From positions 3,782,001-3,846,000 of the forward strand of contig NC_026507.1 of assembly GCF_000182925.2 (NCBI RefSeq): 64,000 bases of DNA, read 5' to 3'. Of the stretch, positions 11,380 through 22,904 are shown one piece after another. Position 1 is the stretch's first letter, and each line of letters begins with the position of its first letter. The translations under genes and the position numbers were made by a program. Source of the DNA: Neurospora crassa OR74A (taxonomy: Eukaryota; Ascomycota; Sordariomycetes; Sordariales; Sordariaceae). Below the pieces are notes generated by a model. The model ran no database searches. It was given only the letters and a program-made list of their open reading frames with translations, and was not told where the DNA came from.

Positions 11380-12939
11380 TGTGCGGACCACTGTTTGGAT
11401 ATCTGTGAACTCTGAACGGCTTTTCACTTTCACTAGTTATCTGTTGCGGATACTCCAGTCGATCAGTCAGTGTCGGTTGTCCGTCCCTTGTCTTGAAGTT
11501 GTCTTGTAACTTGTCTTGATTAGGATTCTTTTGTCTCGGCGCGGAGACCGCCTCTTTTGGTGTGACCGCTGTACATAGTTGAGCCTTTAACTGTCAACGC
11601 AGAGCCCCTTGATACACTAGAGTCCATCCACAGGGTCCAAACGACAGGACCGACTTGAAAGAAAAGAAATATCTAGAATCTCATCTGTCTTTTGCGCTTC
11701 AACCCCCTGAAATCCGTCCCATGCCGTCTTCCTCCCACCATCCCATCTCTCTTTCTTGCGAATTTACTTGACTCAAATTCCAGTCTTCTACCAAACTTTG
11801 AAGTTCCTCCTAGGTACCTACGCAAGGGTAATTTGTCCACGACTCGGGGTCGCGGAGAACTGGAAAACCTCAAGGCCCGACAAGCACCCATAGCCCGGGC
11901 CTCCTCCACCTTTTTAGTTCCCAGCCCGCCCGGCCCTTCCCCGAACTTTTTTTTACCCGCTTTTCTATCCACTTTCCATGGAACTTTGCAGAAAGCTTAG
12001 TGGAGCCATACAAACCGACCGCGACTACATACACTAGCGCTACCTAGTGAAGTCGATATCCCATGAACACCACGCCATTACAAACGACAATTCTTTTGAC
12101 ATGTGAAAGTCGTTGAGAAAACTAGTGGTGTAGTGAAACGTATAAATGGTGCTGCCTGGAAATGGAAAACTCAACAAAAAGTTTGATGCCCGTTGAGGAT
12201 TGGGGCTGTGTTGTTTGATCGGGATCGTTCCTTGTATCATTGCCGCCCTCCCGGTTCACCGGATGTGAGTGAAGCGCGTCGAGTCGAGAGTGATAACCAA
12301 AGGACACGTTCAATTTGTATCTGCGGCACATGTGATTGGACTCATGGTTTTAATATCGTATCGGGGTGTTCAGTCGATGCTCGACATTGACGTTGTCCTC
12401 GACCACCACGCTCTTCTTCGAGTAACCAACAATTTCAGCTGTGCTTAGTTGTGCCTGGCAAGGTAGCGGAAAAGTATTTCGACCTTCTGTGGGTTGGGGG
12501 CAGAATGGAGGGGGTTTAAGAAAAAGTTGAAGAACGACGACAGACAATGGAAGTGACAGGAGCCTTGAAATAAGCAAATGAACGAGGTTTTAAAGCACGT
12601 GCAACTTGCTTGACGCGTGCTGCGGTTCTTCCCGTTCCCGTCCCGTCCCTCCGTCAATCCGAACCTGTGGTGTACGCACGTCCAATGCAGGGGAGATTAG
12701 TTGAACCCTTTGACAAAAAAGGACTTCCGTGAGTGGACAGGGAGGAGTTAAAGAGCCGATACGGCGTGCTATCTTGCGCATGGTAATGGGCCAAGAGTAG
12801 ACATCATATGCGTTGAATTCGTATCTTCGTTAATGTAGGCATGTACACATCTCTTTGTTCCCGCTCAACTGCGATGTCACTTGTACCAACTCCTCGCCCG
12901 TCCCGCTACTGAATAACTGGATGTAAGCCCTGCTATGAT

Positions 12940-15568
12940 TTACACCCGCTTGAAGAAGTAGACATAAGCAGTCTTCTTCATCTCCTCAACATCCACCACC
13001 TTGACCACCTTCTCATCGTTGAAAAGGACCCAGGAGGTCTCGTCCTCGCTAAGCTTCTTACGAATGAAAGCAACATAGTGTCTGGTTGTCATGGTCAGCG
13101 TGTGATTCGGTGACTGAATACGTGGATGGAAACTTACCCAGCGTGAATACTCGTTCCCTTGTGGCACACAATCGACTGCAACTGGAACTTGGCTGGCAAC
13201 TCACTACTGCCCGCCTCCTTCTTTGGCCCCTCATTGCCAGCCGGTGCCTCCTCTTCAACAGCGTCCGCACCATCATCATCAGGATGGCTGAATAGCCACT
13301 CGATGGCTCTTTCCACATCACCACCGGTCTCATTCAGTGCTTTTACAGCCCTCGGTCCAGACAATCCCATCGACTCAAGCATGGCCAACTTCTCCGGGTC
13401 AGCCGCGCCAGCGCCTCCTGAAGCCGCACCACCGCTGCTGGCACTGAGGTCCAAAGGCACATCAATATCGGGGTCATCCATGTGAGCAAACAGCCACTCC
13501 ATGGCAGCGTTGGCATCCGAGTTGCCTGTGGCATGCAGCGCCTTCTCACCACGGACTCGTGGAAATCCCATGGCCTCGAGCATGGCAAGCGCCTCCGCGT
13601 TAGGCACAAATGCAGGAGCGCTGCTCTTGGCCGACTCATCCTCGGGCAGGGCTTCTTCGTCAGGCTGCTGACCCTTGGAAAGGTATTCGTCAAGGTTCAA
13701 GGGCTCGTCATCAACAATGACGGGAACATCAATCTTGACGGGGACCCAGTTGACAACAGCCATCTTTCGGGCATTGACAACGAGGACATCGGGGAAGGTC
13801 TTGAAGGCTTGACGCTTGGTAAACCCATCCTTGCTTCCGCAGCCCGCACAGGTCAGCTCAACGACCTCGGAGGCAGTCAGGCTGTCAAGACACTGCTTGA
13901 GCGTGACAGGCTTGTACTTCGGTTCTTGACCCTCCTCCTCGGGTGGAAGCTTCTCCATGGGCACGTCAATGAAGACGCTGTCCTGCTCATTGCTACTGTA
14001 GCGGACCTTCTTGCAGTTGAGGCATTGCAGACGCTGCTCCATGACGAAGCGCATGGGCTGGGTGGGATCACCAAGCTCTACTGGATGCTTGGATCGAGTG
14101 ATGAGCTTGATCAGATGCTGCAAGAGCTCAAAGGCGTCTTGCTGCCGCATGGTCGAGAACTCCTCGTGGCCACGACCCATGAGGTGCTTGAACATGGAAG
14201 GCTGGAGACCCTTCTGGTAAGGGACGTTGGGAGTGTGCTCAGAAGCAAAGACATCGGCGTCTGACTTGGAGTACCGGCCGGAAAGAAGACCATCACCAAG
14301 CTTGCGAAGCTGTGTTTCGAGGTCCTCGGCAGGATCTGATACGCTGGGGAGAGGACCAAGCTTGTCGCTATAGTACCGTTGTTGGAAAGAGGGCAAGTCG
14401 TAGAGACACTGTAGGATACTGGCAAGGTAGCAGCTGTTTCCGAGGTTCTTGAGGCCAGTCAGGCCAGGGCCAAAAACGGGTGTCAACTCTTTGCCGTCCT
14501 CAGTGGTCATGGAAAACTCCCATTTCAGGTTCTGCTCGATCTGCATTTCCGTCAAGCTCTTTTCCGTCTTTTCGCGCTCGGCAAGGATAATGCCCCAGTT
14601 GGCCAGGTGGGCGCCCAGGTTGTCATCGATGCGCTCTTCGTCGCAGTTGTAGCAGTATACGTCGGCCGTTCCCTCGGGGGTGATGGAACCAAGCTTGACA
14701 GCGACGCCGTGTTTGGTCTCGGTCGCGTGAGCCAAACCGTGAGAGTTTCCGCTGACACCACCGAATTGGGCGCGGCCACAACCAAGGTTTCCGCATTCCA
14801 AACACAGCCAAAGGTTTTCGTTCAAGTCGCACTTGGAGCAATGGCCCAGATCCTGAGACTCAATCTTGCGAGGCTCTCCTTGCTGCATTGTCAAGATGTG
14901 CTCACAGGTAGTGAGCTCTTGTTCCCAGGCCTTGACCTCCTCCTTGCGTGAGAACGTGTTGGCCTTCATGACGGCCTCGATGACGGGGGCGATGGTGGCA
15001 TCTTCCTTGTTCAAGTTGTCGATTCCGCAGTCCAAGCACTTGACTGTAAGTGTTGTATCGTAGCGATCGCTTTCGGTCTCGGCCGCGATGGCGAGCTTGG
15101 ACATCTTGAGAGGCGGCTCATTGCGCTCGATGATCTTGCGGGTTCGGCGAATGTTGAGGACGAGCGGGTGGTTTCGCGAGGTGGCATGGAGCTTTGCGTG
15201 ATTCCGGTCGCCAGCGCAGCCTCCGTTAAAGCACTTTAAGCAGACATCCAGACCAGCTGGGTCGTCCTATTTACAGCGAGGCGGTTAGTTGCTAGGCTGG
15301 ACATGGTAGATGGGGCTAGAAGAAGAGAGGAAAGGCCAGGATAGAGTACGGACAATGGAATCGAAGCATTGGGTACAATCCTCGCGGTAGACATTGTCGG
15401 TAGGCGACGGCTTCGCGAGGTCTGTTAGAATCGGTGTGTCAGAAATACGTTGTCCAGTCCTGAGTTAGAGGCGCACCACACATGATGGAAGCTGAGCTGA
15501 GCTCCAAAGAGCATGCAAACATGGAATAAGCAAGACTTACTTGCGGACCCGATGTGGGGGCACGACAT
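12940..15568 (-). CDS. ubp14: Ubiquitin carboxyl-terminal hydrolase UBP14 / isopeptidase T
   Basis: Four minus-strand exons: 15568-15541, 15421-15354, 15266-13138 and 13081-12940, total 788 residues, close to yeast Ubp14. It begins [17 protein letters not shown] first variant zinc-finger region carries CTQCFDS and [13 protein letters not shown] second ZnF-UBP lies at about residues 174-251 ([18 protein letters not shown]). The catalytic Cys box is [13 protein letters not shown] (Cys about 311) and the His box is [11 protein letters not shown] (about 743), created exactly by the last splice. Two UBA domains sit at about 590-632 and 655-697, each ending EWLFxH. This enzyme disassembles free ubiquitin chains from their proximal end and protects the proteasome from them. 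The second intron uses an unusual GTCCGT donor. It diverges from ISU1 across 1.27 kb. Confidence 0.96.
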
Positions 15569-16836
15569 GTTGGGCGGATTCGCGATGATGTATGAATGAA
15601 ATCAACCAAGCTATGTTGTCTGTATTCTTGGTGTGTAGTTGTGTACAACTAGAAAGTCATCGAATTGTTGGATGAAGTCTACCGCCAAGTGAAGTTGTAT
15701 TGCAGAGGAAGAGAAGATGGAAGAAGCGTGAAGGAAAATGGAAGCTTGCCGTAGCTGCAGGCAGTGAGCTGAGCTGAGGTATGATGTTGTGGGGTAACTT
15801 TAGCTGACGCGGCAGGCACTGGACAGCAACCACTCCCCAATCCCCATGTTCCAGGCAACCGCGCTTCATGGCATTCGCCCTGCCGCCTTCCATTTGTTCG
15901 AACCCCGCTGCCGTTTCATGGATTGTGACAGCGGACAGGGATGATGTGCTGCAGTCTGGGGACAATGGAGCAGGGATTGGCGCTTGCTTAGGTATCGGTG
16001 GTGGACGATCTGTTATGCATTTCTTAACATTGTGGCACGTTACACAGTGACAATGCAGATACGGTTTGTTAAGAAAGTGTCATTTTCCAGTTTGCAATCA
16101 AGAGGCAGAGTTTTGGACGGGAGGTACGTTTGACGGCGACAGAAATGCCCATTCGACGAGGTAAGAAAAGAGAACAAGGACCTGACTAAGTACCATTATA
16201 GTGTAGAAGCCCGTGCTTAGCATTTTCATCTGTCGTCGGCTGGAAAAAAAAAGTCCAAGGGAAGCGAGTGATCGTCCAGAATTCCAAGTCAACGACGACC
16301 GAATCGCGAGACGTAGGTACATTCGGTGTTCCGTAATCTGATCATCTTATCTCCGCGGCAAGTGGAGCTCAGAACTGTCTTGGCTCTCTTTTGTCCAACC
16401 GACCAAGCCGACGTCGGGGATGACGCCCCCCATGTCCGTAGCAGCGCGTCTTGTCACTGGCCTAACAGAAGCCTGGCTGTTTTGGTTGGTGATTGTGCTC
16501 CGCTTTTGTTAGGAGAGCTCTGACCAACCCCTCTTTTTCGTATCCCAGTCCCGAGTGCAGCAAGTCGCCCCCTTGGGTCATCATCGACTTTTTGGCGACC
16601 AAGTGCCGCAAGCCCGCAAATCCGCAGCCAAATCCGCAAATTCCAGCAACTTTTAATCCCCAAGTCCCGTCCGCCGCCAACCTCTTTATCTCGGCCTCTT
16701 TGACTTTTCGCCATCCACTCATCACCAGAACTCGTCTCTTGCATCACCGATACCTATCCTACAGAAACAACAAAACAACCCAAGACAAAACGAAACGAAA
16801 CAAAACAAAAACATCACAATCAACACATCCGCAACC
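15569..16836. other. Divergent promoter region of UBP14 and ISU1
   Basis: 1.27 kb between two divergent housekeeping genes. No ORF with a recognisable product. The last 130 bases before 16837 are rich in A and C (aaacaaaacaacccaagacaaaacg), a typical fungal 5' leader. Confidence 0.5.
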
Positions 16837-18030
16837 ATGTTTTCCAGATCCGTTCGCGCTGTTTCCGGCCGCGTTCTCGCCAACGCCGTCCGCCCTACCG
16901 TCATGCCGGCTGCGCGCCAGATTGCGCCCGCCGTTGCCGTCGTCGCCAAGAGGTCCTACCACGAGAAGGTCCTTGACCGTGAGTATTCCCATCGCGGCCA
17001 CGCATTCGCGCCCTATTCCACCTTGGATATGGCATATCGGCAAACATGTACAGATGCTAACATGTCTCAATATCAGACTACTCGCGCCCTCGCAACGTCG
17101 GTACCCTCGACAAGAAGGACAAGTCGGTCGGCGAAGGTCTCGTCGGCGCCCCCGCCTGCGGTGATGTCATGCGCCTTCACATCAAGGTCGACCCCGAGAC
17201 TGGAGTCATCAGCGACGTCAAGTTCAAGACCTTCGGCTGCGGCTCTGCCATGTGAGTATTGTCTCTTTCGTCACTGATAGACACGGATGCCTCGGGAAGC
17301 CATGGGGGCCAAGAAAAAGTGACCGAAGCCACGGGCGATACGAAATTGATACCACACAACGATCAAATGAAACGCGAGCGACGACAAACTAGTTTCATCG
17401 ACGTATAGTTGCAACTACAACACCTCGGTTCAGCATAAGCAGGGAGGATGAGCAGAGAAATGCGACACCTGAAAGTTGAAACCTCCAGGCCGTTACACCC
17501 CAGGTTTCAGTGCTGCTTGGGTGTGCGCGCGAATAAGCGATAACCTCCCCATGCCTTTCCAACGCCTTCGACAAACGGAGAACGATATCGAGAACTACTC
17601 GGATTCACTACCTACGATTCCTAAAAAACGACGATAGCTTGATCATTGGCTTCCCAAGGCTTTAGTGTTACCATAACGTTCTGAGCTCAGCTTACTAACT
17701 CCCTTCAGTGCCTCTTCCAGCTACGTCACCGAGCTCGTCCGCGGTATGACCCTCGAGCAAGCCTCCAAGGTTAAGAACACCGAGATTGCCAAGGAACTCG
17801 TAAGTCTAGACCTGTTCTCCGTACCATGCTCCTATGCCTCTCGTGCACTATGAACTAACCGTGTTACCCAACACCCACAGTGCCTCCCCCCTGTCAAGTT
17901 GCACTGCAGCATGCTTGCTGAGGATGCCATCAAGGCCGCCATCAAGGACTACCGCACCAAGAACCCCCACGCCATGCCCACCAACCTCGCTGGCACCGGC
18001 GCCAAGTTCGAGACTGCCCAGGCCGCCTAA
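16837..18030 (+). CDS. isu1: Mitochondrial iron-sulfur cluster scaffold ISU1 (IscU family)
   Basis: Four exons: 16837-16978, 17077-17251, 17709-17799 and 17881-18030, total 185 residues. The first 45 or so residues are Arg/Ala-rich without acidic residues (MFSRSVRAVSGRVLA), a mitochondrial presequence. The mature protein starts near YHEKVLDHYSRPRNVGTL and carries the three conserved cysteines of IscU: GAPACGD, FGCGSAIASSS and KLHCSML. The conserved LPPVKLHC (Hsp70-binding LPPVK) motif is split by the last intron: TGC-CTC-CCC begins exon 4. The protein assembles [2Fe-2S] clusters with Nfs1-Isd11 and frataxin, then passes them on with the help of Ssq1 and Jac1. The introns are 98, 457 and 81 bases; the second is unusually long for this organism. 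The C-terminal tail (HAMPTNLAGTGAKFETAQ) is typical of fungal homologues. Confidence 0.97.
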
Positions 18031-18739
18031 ACCGGTCATCTACTGATTAGCCAGCCAGCTTGGGAGGATCTTAATGGGGCTTGTATGTTGGAGAAAGCTA
18101 AAAGTGGATTTTGCACAAAGAGCCGCAAACCTTGAAAAGGTCGGCCATGCATGCGTCGTGGGGTTTGTTGTCTCTTGTTTCTCATGGCGGGGGTTCTTGA
18201 AGGGATTATCATATCATCCATTAGCGGAGTCTTTCGGAGTTTTGGATTGATTTGGTGGGTAGTTCTTCTTTCTTGTTGTCGTTGTTGTTGTTTGTCCAAC
18301 ACCACAACCACTTTTTTGGGCTGGGTTGTTGCTGGCTGCGTTGTTATAACAGAAAAGCAAGCTCATTCTCCTTTCTAAACCTTTTATCCTGTTATGCCGC
18401 AACCTCATTGTCCCCATTTGTATGTTTATTACGATGACTTATGCGAATGGTATAATGTCAACATATAATGCACCCATACGACTGATTATCATGTGCTTGA
18501 AACAGTTGTAGTCATTGTTTCCTTTTAGTTTGATCGAAGCTTCCATCGGCTATTAGCTCACCCAGTTCATCGTTCCTTAACGATATAAGGCACTTCTCAA
18601 CCACATTCGACAGCCTGCCTCTTCTCTCCCCGGTCCTTCTTCAGCACAGATCACTTTACAACTCCGATAATTCACACTAACCTTTACAACTCCGATAATT
18701 CACATCAACCAGCACGTACCCGCCCTTCCCACAAAAGCC
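18031..18739. other. Intergenic region with a tandem repeat in the next gene's leader
   Basis: ISU1 3' flank followed by the leader of the coiled-coil gene. A 23-base perfect repeat with 28-base period lies at 18654-18704. No further gene seen. Confidence 0.6.
18654..18704. repeat. Two-copy direct repeat, 28-base period
   Basis: CTTTACAACTCCGATAATTC followed by ACA occurs at 18654-18676 and again, identical, at 18682-18704, ending 35 bases before the ATG at 18740. It would be in the 5' UTR or core promoter of that gene. Confidence 0.9.
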
Positions 18740-19972
18740 ATGGAAACGGACCCCGAATCCGACCTCTCCGCCCTTGGCTCTCAGCTCTCAAGCGACGTGG
18801 CAGACAACCAGCTCGACATTGAGTCCACCCTTCGCTCGTCCCAGTCCAAAATCAAAGAGCTGAGAAGAGAGCTCAACGCGGTCGACATTGTCATCGACAA
18901 GTTATTTGCGAGCTATACTGCCCTAACTAAGGCGTGGTCTAAAGTTGATCAGAAGGCGGGTTTGAGGAGGGAGCGAGAGTCGAGGGAAGGGAACGATAAC
19001 GGGGAGGATGGGGAAGAAGGTAGAGATGAAAAGGAGGACGATGACGACAAAAAACGGAAACGAAAAGATTCCAGTGAAACAGAAGAACCTACTGCGACTA
19101 CAAAAAGTAGAAGAAGAAGTTCGAACAGTTCTTCTCCTCCCATAGACGTGTCGGAAGCTACACTCGATGCAGTGGCGAGGATCCTGCCGCTGCCGCTACC
19201 GCAGTTGGAAGAAGACAGTGGAAAGAGTGTGGAGGAAGGGGATATGACTGAAGCTGCCACTGGAGGTGTGGGAGGAGGAGGAGGAGGAGGAGGAGGAGGA
19301 GGCAGCAGTACAAGTCATCAACAGCAACAGCAAGGAATTAGAAAGAAAATCAACTTGGGTAAGAGAGAGGTGAAGAGGGTTAGGACTGTTAGTCCTGAAT
19401 CTGGATCTGGATCTGGATCTGGACCTGGATCGGTGATGAAGAGCATTGAGGGGGATGAGGTTGATGGGAGTCACGAGAGGGATAGTCCAACTCTGGAAAG
19501 CGAGGGGGAATATGGACAAGAAGAATTGCCCGACAATGGGGGAGAAGTCAACTTTCGAAAGGACTTGCAAGTCAATGTTGTATTTCTGGAGCAGCAGTTC
19601 GAGAGATATGAGGAGGACATAAACAAAGGGTTGGAGCTGTATAAGAGCGATATGAACAGGAGGGTCGAAAGGTTGGAAAACGACATGAACGAGAGGGTCG
19701 AGAAGCTGGAGAGGAAAGTACACAAGAGCTTCGAGAAGTTGGAGAATTGGATGAGTTGGAACGAATGGGTCGGGGAGACGATCACTTATGGGGGAGATGA
19801 TGCAGATGATGAAGATGAAGAGGAGGAGGACAGTGAGGAGGACGATGAAGATACTGACGAGCACGAAGACGACGATGACGATGACGATAACGATGATAAT
19901 GACGACAACTACAACGGAAACCTACCTTCGCCGCCAGACGATCACCCCCTGACAAATTCGGCTAACCATTGA
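18740..19972 (+). CDS. Acidic, low-complexity coiled-coil protein of unknown function
   Basis: One exon, 410 residues, starting METDPESDLSALGSQLSSD just after the tandem repeat (AAGCCATGG context). Residues about 25-75 form an amphipathic helix (QSKIKELRRELNAVDIVIDK). A charged Lys/Glu/Asp region follows with a possible basic nuclear signal (KKRKRKD, KSRRRSS), then an 11-residue Gly run encoded by GGA repeats, a Ser-Gly repeat, and a second long coiled coil (about 280-345; MNRRVERLENDMNERVEKLE). The tail is nearly pure Asp/Glu. No domain is recognised. The TGA at 19970 is followed by 57 further in-frame codons of the same acidic character before a TAA at 20144, so the annotated end may not be the only one. 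A structural or chromatin-associated role is guesswork. Confidence 0.75.
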   Translation: METDPESDLSALGSQLSSDVADNQLDIESTLRSSQSKIKELRRELNAVDIVIDKLFASYTALTKAWSKVDQKAGLRRERESREGNDNGEDGEEGRDEKEDDDDKKRKRKDSSETEEPTATTKSRRRSSNSSSPPIDVSEATLDAVARILPLPLPQLEEDSGKSVEEGDMTEAATGGVGGGGGGGGGGGSSTSHQQQQQGIRKKINLGKREVKRVRTVSPESGSGSGSGPGSVMKSIEGDEVDGSHERDSPTLESEGEYGQEELPDNGGEVNFRKDLQVNVVFLEQQFERYEEDINKGLELYKSDMNRRVERLENDMNERVEKLERKVHKSFEKLENWMSWNEWVGETITYGGDDADDEDEEEEDSEEDDEDTDEHEDDDDDDDNDDNDDNYNGNLPSPPDDHPLTNSANH

Positions 19973-20146
19973 TCTGGAGATGACCCTGGTGATGGGTTAC
20001 GTCCCGGATTGACATTGCAGATGACTCTTATCAACAGTAATGAGGTTGAAGGGGGAAGAGACGAGAAGCATGAGCATGATATCAAGACAGAGCTACCTGA
20101 GGATAATAGTAATAATGATGTGGTGAATGAAGAGGCCGTCCGTTAA
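19973..20146 (+). other. In-frame coding-like extension after the TGA
   Basis: Directly after the stop of the coiled-coil gene the same frame stays open for 57 codons and ends with TAA at 20144-20146. Its product is acidic and Asn-rich (DEKHEHDIKTELPEDNSNND), like the rest of the protein. Two GT...AG pairs could also be imagined around the TGA, but none has a convincing donor and branch site. Possible explanations are read-through, an unrecognised intron, or a recent nonsense change. Confidence 0.5.
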
Positions 20147-21415
20147 AGGAGACGAAGTCAAGCAGAGTAGCTCTGAAGTCAAGGTAGAGGCCGGAGGGGA
20201 CCGTTTCCGCAAGAAATTGCCGAGACTGATTCTTCTAATGATGAAGGTATGAAAAGCGATCAGCACGAGGGCAATTCATAGAGTAACGGAGTTCTGTTGG
20301 GAAACTGGCAGCAGTTGGTTTATATGGACGGATGCCTCCAAGCCCCCCACATAGATTAGATCCAAGTAAAGGAAGACGTCGCAGAAAACATCAATGACCG
20401 TGTACACCACAGCAGACATGAGGAATATGTTTCTTTTTTACGAATGGACTTTCGATATGGTACAGGGAAGAGCACATGTGTTACCTGACAAATAGATTTC
20501 CATTTAGCTCTTGGGCGTTATAATCACAAAGTGTCTTGGGATACCATGGAGTGTGCACCTACACTACGTGTGTAGAGGGGCAGTAGTTCACAAACCAGGA
20601 ATCCGATCTGCAGGCTCAGCAGGCAAGCAAGTGCGGGATGTCAAGGTTGGAATACCCGACGGAATTCGGATCAGAAAGAAAAAGAAAGGAAACATATGGA
20701 ATGCAGCCAAAAATGTAGAGACCAATGCCATTTAATGTCTTGTGTGACATCGCTCGGTGGCTTGTTAGTCGGCACTTGGCAACAAAAGGTTGGAGGTTAC
20801 GAGATGACAACATCCTAGAAGACTTTGGAATATGTTTAGTGAACATCAAGGTCTGATGACCACGTGTCGTTCTGTGAGATTCTAATGAATCGAAAAGTGT
20901 CCGACGTCTCAATAGCCCATTGTACGAGGTTGTCGTCGGTTCAAAACGCCGAAGTATGTAACAATCGGCGTCTGTGATGTCCCGAACACCGCGTTAAAAC
21001 GCCCCAGCTAGGGGGGGCGGCGTTACCATTTCTCCACAATCTTTGACGCTATAACGGCCCAAAGCTTATTTCCACCTTCAACATTTGTCAGCTGCTAGCG
21101 AAAGGAGGCTCCATAGCCCGTTATGTAAGCTTATACGCTGCGTGGGGGGTACAAGCTGGGAGTACACCATGTACCTCCTATCACCGAGTCGGTGTTTCCA
21201 GGGGCAGTTTCGAGTGCTGCAGAAGCTACCTCGGTATGGTTATGCAGAGAGGACAGGTATCGAGATGCATCCAGTACCTCAAACACCGAAACTCATCGGG
21301 TATAAAGTCCAAAGACCATCCTCGTTGTGCACTGCTTGATTTGTTTCCGTAGACATCTTCCACTCATCTTCATCTCAAAGCATCAATACAGACACATACC
21401 ATCACATTCATCACA
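20147..21415. other. Intergenic region upstream of the GST gene
   Basis: 1.27 kb. A short inverted repeat (acgccga...tcggcgt, about 20946-20971) and a G run with an AGGGG stress-element-like core (about 21010) lie in the GST promoter. No gene is supported; the ORFs at 20511-20735 and 21085-21339 have no protein-like features. Confidence 0.5.
21301..21307 (+). promoter_or_regulatory. TATA box of the GST gene
   Basis: TATAAAG lies 115 bases before the GST start codon, a usual fungal distance. Confidence 0.55.
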
Positions 21416-22126
21416 ATGGCGGACTCTTCCTCTCTCAAGCCCATCAAGGTCTACGGCCACACCGGCCCCAACCCGCCCAAGGTGATCATGGTCCTTGCCG
21501 AGCTCGGCATTCCCTATGACCTGGACAACATCCAAATCTCCCAGGCCAAGAGCCCCGAGTTCGTCAAGAACGTCAACCCCAACGGCCGCCTGCCCGCCAT
21601 CCAGGACCCCAACACGGACCTCACCCTCTGGGAGTCCGGTGCGATCCTCGAGTACCTGACCGAGAAGTACGACAAGGAGCTCAAGCTCAGCTTCACCCCC
21701 GGCACCAACGACTTCTACCTCGCCCGCCAGTGGCTCTACTTCCAGACCACGGGCCAGGGCCCCTACTACGGCCAGGTCGCGTGGTTCAAGAGATACCACC
21801 CGGAGCCGGTGCCCAGCGCCGTTGAGAGATATGTCAAGGAGCTGAACCGCGTGTCGAGCGTGATGGAGGACCACTTGCAGACGCAGAAGGAGAAGTACGG
21901 CACCGAGGAGCCGTGGTTTGTGGGCAACAAGTTCAGCTACGTCGACATTGCGTTTGCGCCGTGGCAGCACATTGTCGGCGTGATGCTGACCAAGGAGGAG
22001 TATGATGAGGACAAGTACCCATTGATCCACGCCTGGTTGGAGAGGTTGAGGGCGAGAAAGCCCATCAAGGACGCTTTGGATAACATGATTCCTGCTGGTG
22101 GCCCTCCTCCTAAGCAGAACGAGTAA
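21416..22126 (+). CDS. gst-1: URE2-like glutathione S-transferase
   Basis: Intronless, 236 residues, starting MADSSSLKPIKVYGHTGPN (ATCACAATGG context). The N-terminal thioredoxin-like domain (about 9-92) contains NPPKVIMVLAELGIPYD, the cis-Pro region GRLPAIQDP, and the glutathione-binding WESGAILEYL. The C-terminal helical domain (about 100-225) holds FYLARQWLYFQTTGQGPYYG and ends with KPIKDALDNM. The lack of an obvious catalytic Tyr and the presence of Asn in the early loop match the fungal URE2/GTT group. Likely role: cytosolic conjugation or peroxide reduction with glutathione in detoxification. A TATA box and a stress-element-like AGGGG lie upstream. Family is firm; the symbol follows the Neurospora GST of this type from memory. 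Confidence 0.92.
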   Translation: MADSSSLKPIKVYGHTGPNPPKVIMVLAELGIPYDLDNIQISQAKSPEFVKNVNPNGRLPAIQDPNTDLTLWESGAILEYLTEKYDKELKLSFTPGTNDFYLARQWLYFQTTGQGPYYGQVAWFKRYHPEPVPSAVERYVKELNRVSSVMEDHLQTQKEKYGTEEPWFVGNKFSYVDIAFAPWQHIVGVMLTKEEYDEDKYPLIHAWLERLRARKPIKDALDNMIPAGGPPPKQNE

Positions 22127-22904
22127 GGAAGGGCTTGTACCTACTCGACGAAGTAGCTAGAGAGGATAATGTATTTTTACAAGTGTGTCTGAGCGAAACT
22201 TGCTGGATAGTATAATCTAGACTGTTGGGTCAAGGTGGAATGAATCTTTTTAACATCGAGTAACTGTCGGATCTGTGATGCTTGGGTTCGCAGAACTACC
22301 TCTAAAATTGGATGACTTTCTTGTTCTGTTATGGTCAGCTGTAGTGGGGTCAAGCTGCATGCATGAGATCTTGTACAACCCAGCTGCGCTCTGGGATCTT
22401 GTCGCAGTCTACACGATACTTCAAGTAAGCAAGACTTTATGATACAAAAGCTAAAGTATTCGACTAAGTGACTTGAAACCACAATATGAATAGCTGATGA
22501 AAAGAGAGGTGGTGATGTTGCAACTTTGGTGTTGATGACAACATTCTACACCAACACCCCACCAAGACAGGTACCTACCTAGCTGAGCTAGCCTACTGTA
22601 AGTTGCCTGCCGGGACCCTCTTGTAGCGGTACATCGGAAGCTTGGGCCTTGGCACTGCCCCTCCAAAGTCCACGCCAAGCCCACTGTTTGGATTCTGGAG
22701 CTCCCTGACAACGGGCAAACGCCCCAAAGTAAACAAATCCCACCAGCCATTCCCGGTCCATCTTCCTGTCATCACCAACTCCAGATTTCAATTGCCAATC
22801 AACCCGTCAATCTTCGACACAGTCACGGCCGCCCTAACTGTCCGAACCAATTATTCCTCATCCTCCATCCACATACCAACTAGATAGACCAAGCAAGCGT
22901 CGCA
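22127..22904. other. Intergenic region between GST and MAD2
   Basis: 780 bases with an ACCTACCTAG motif at about 22571. No gene is supported. Confidence 0.55.

Larger units (their letters stand above)
10037..12939. other. Long intergenic region with GTTGTC microsatellite and T41 tract
   Basis: About 2.9 kb upstream of the permease and downstream of UBP14. It contains a GTTGTC/GTC microsatellite (10249-10289) in the permease leader, a run of 41 T (11338-11378), and AAC/ACC-rich promoter-like sequence. The plus ORF 11692-12000 has no domain and codes Pro/Ser-rich sequence of the kind expected from C/T-rich DNA. No gene is supported. Confidence 0.55.
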
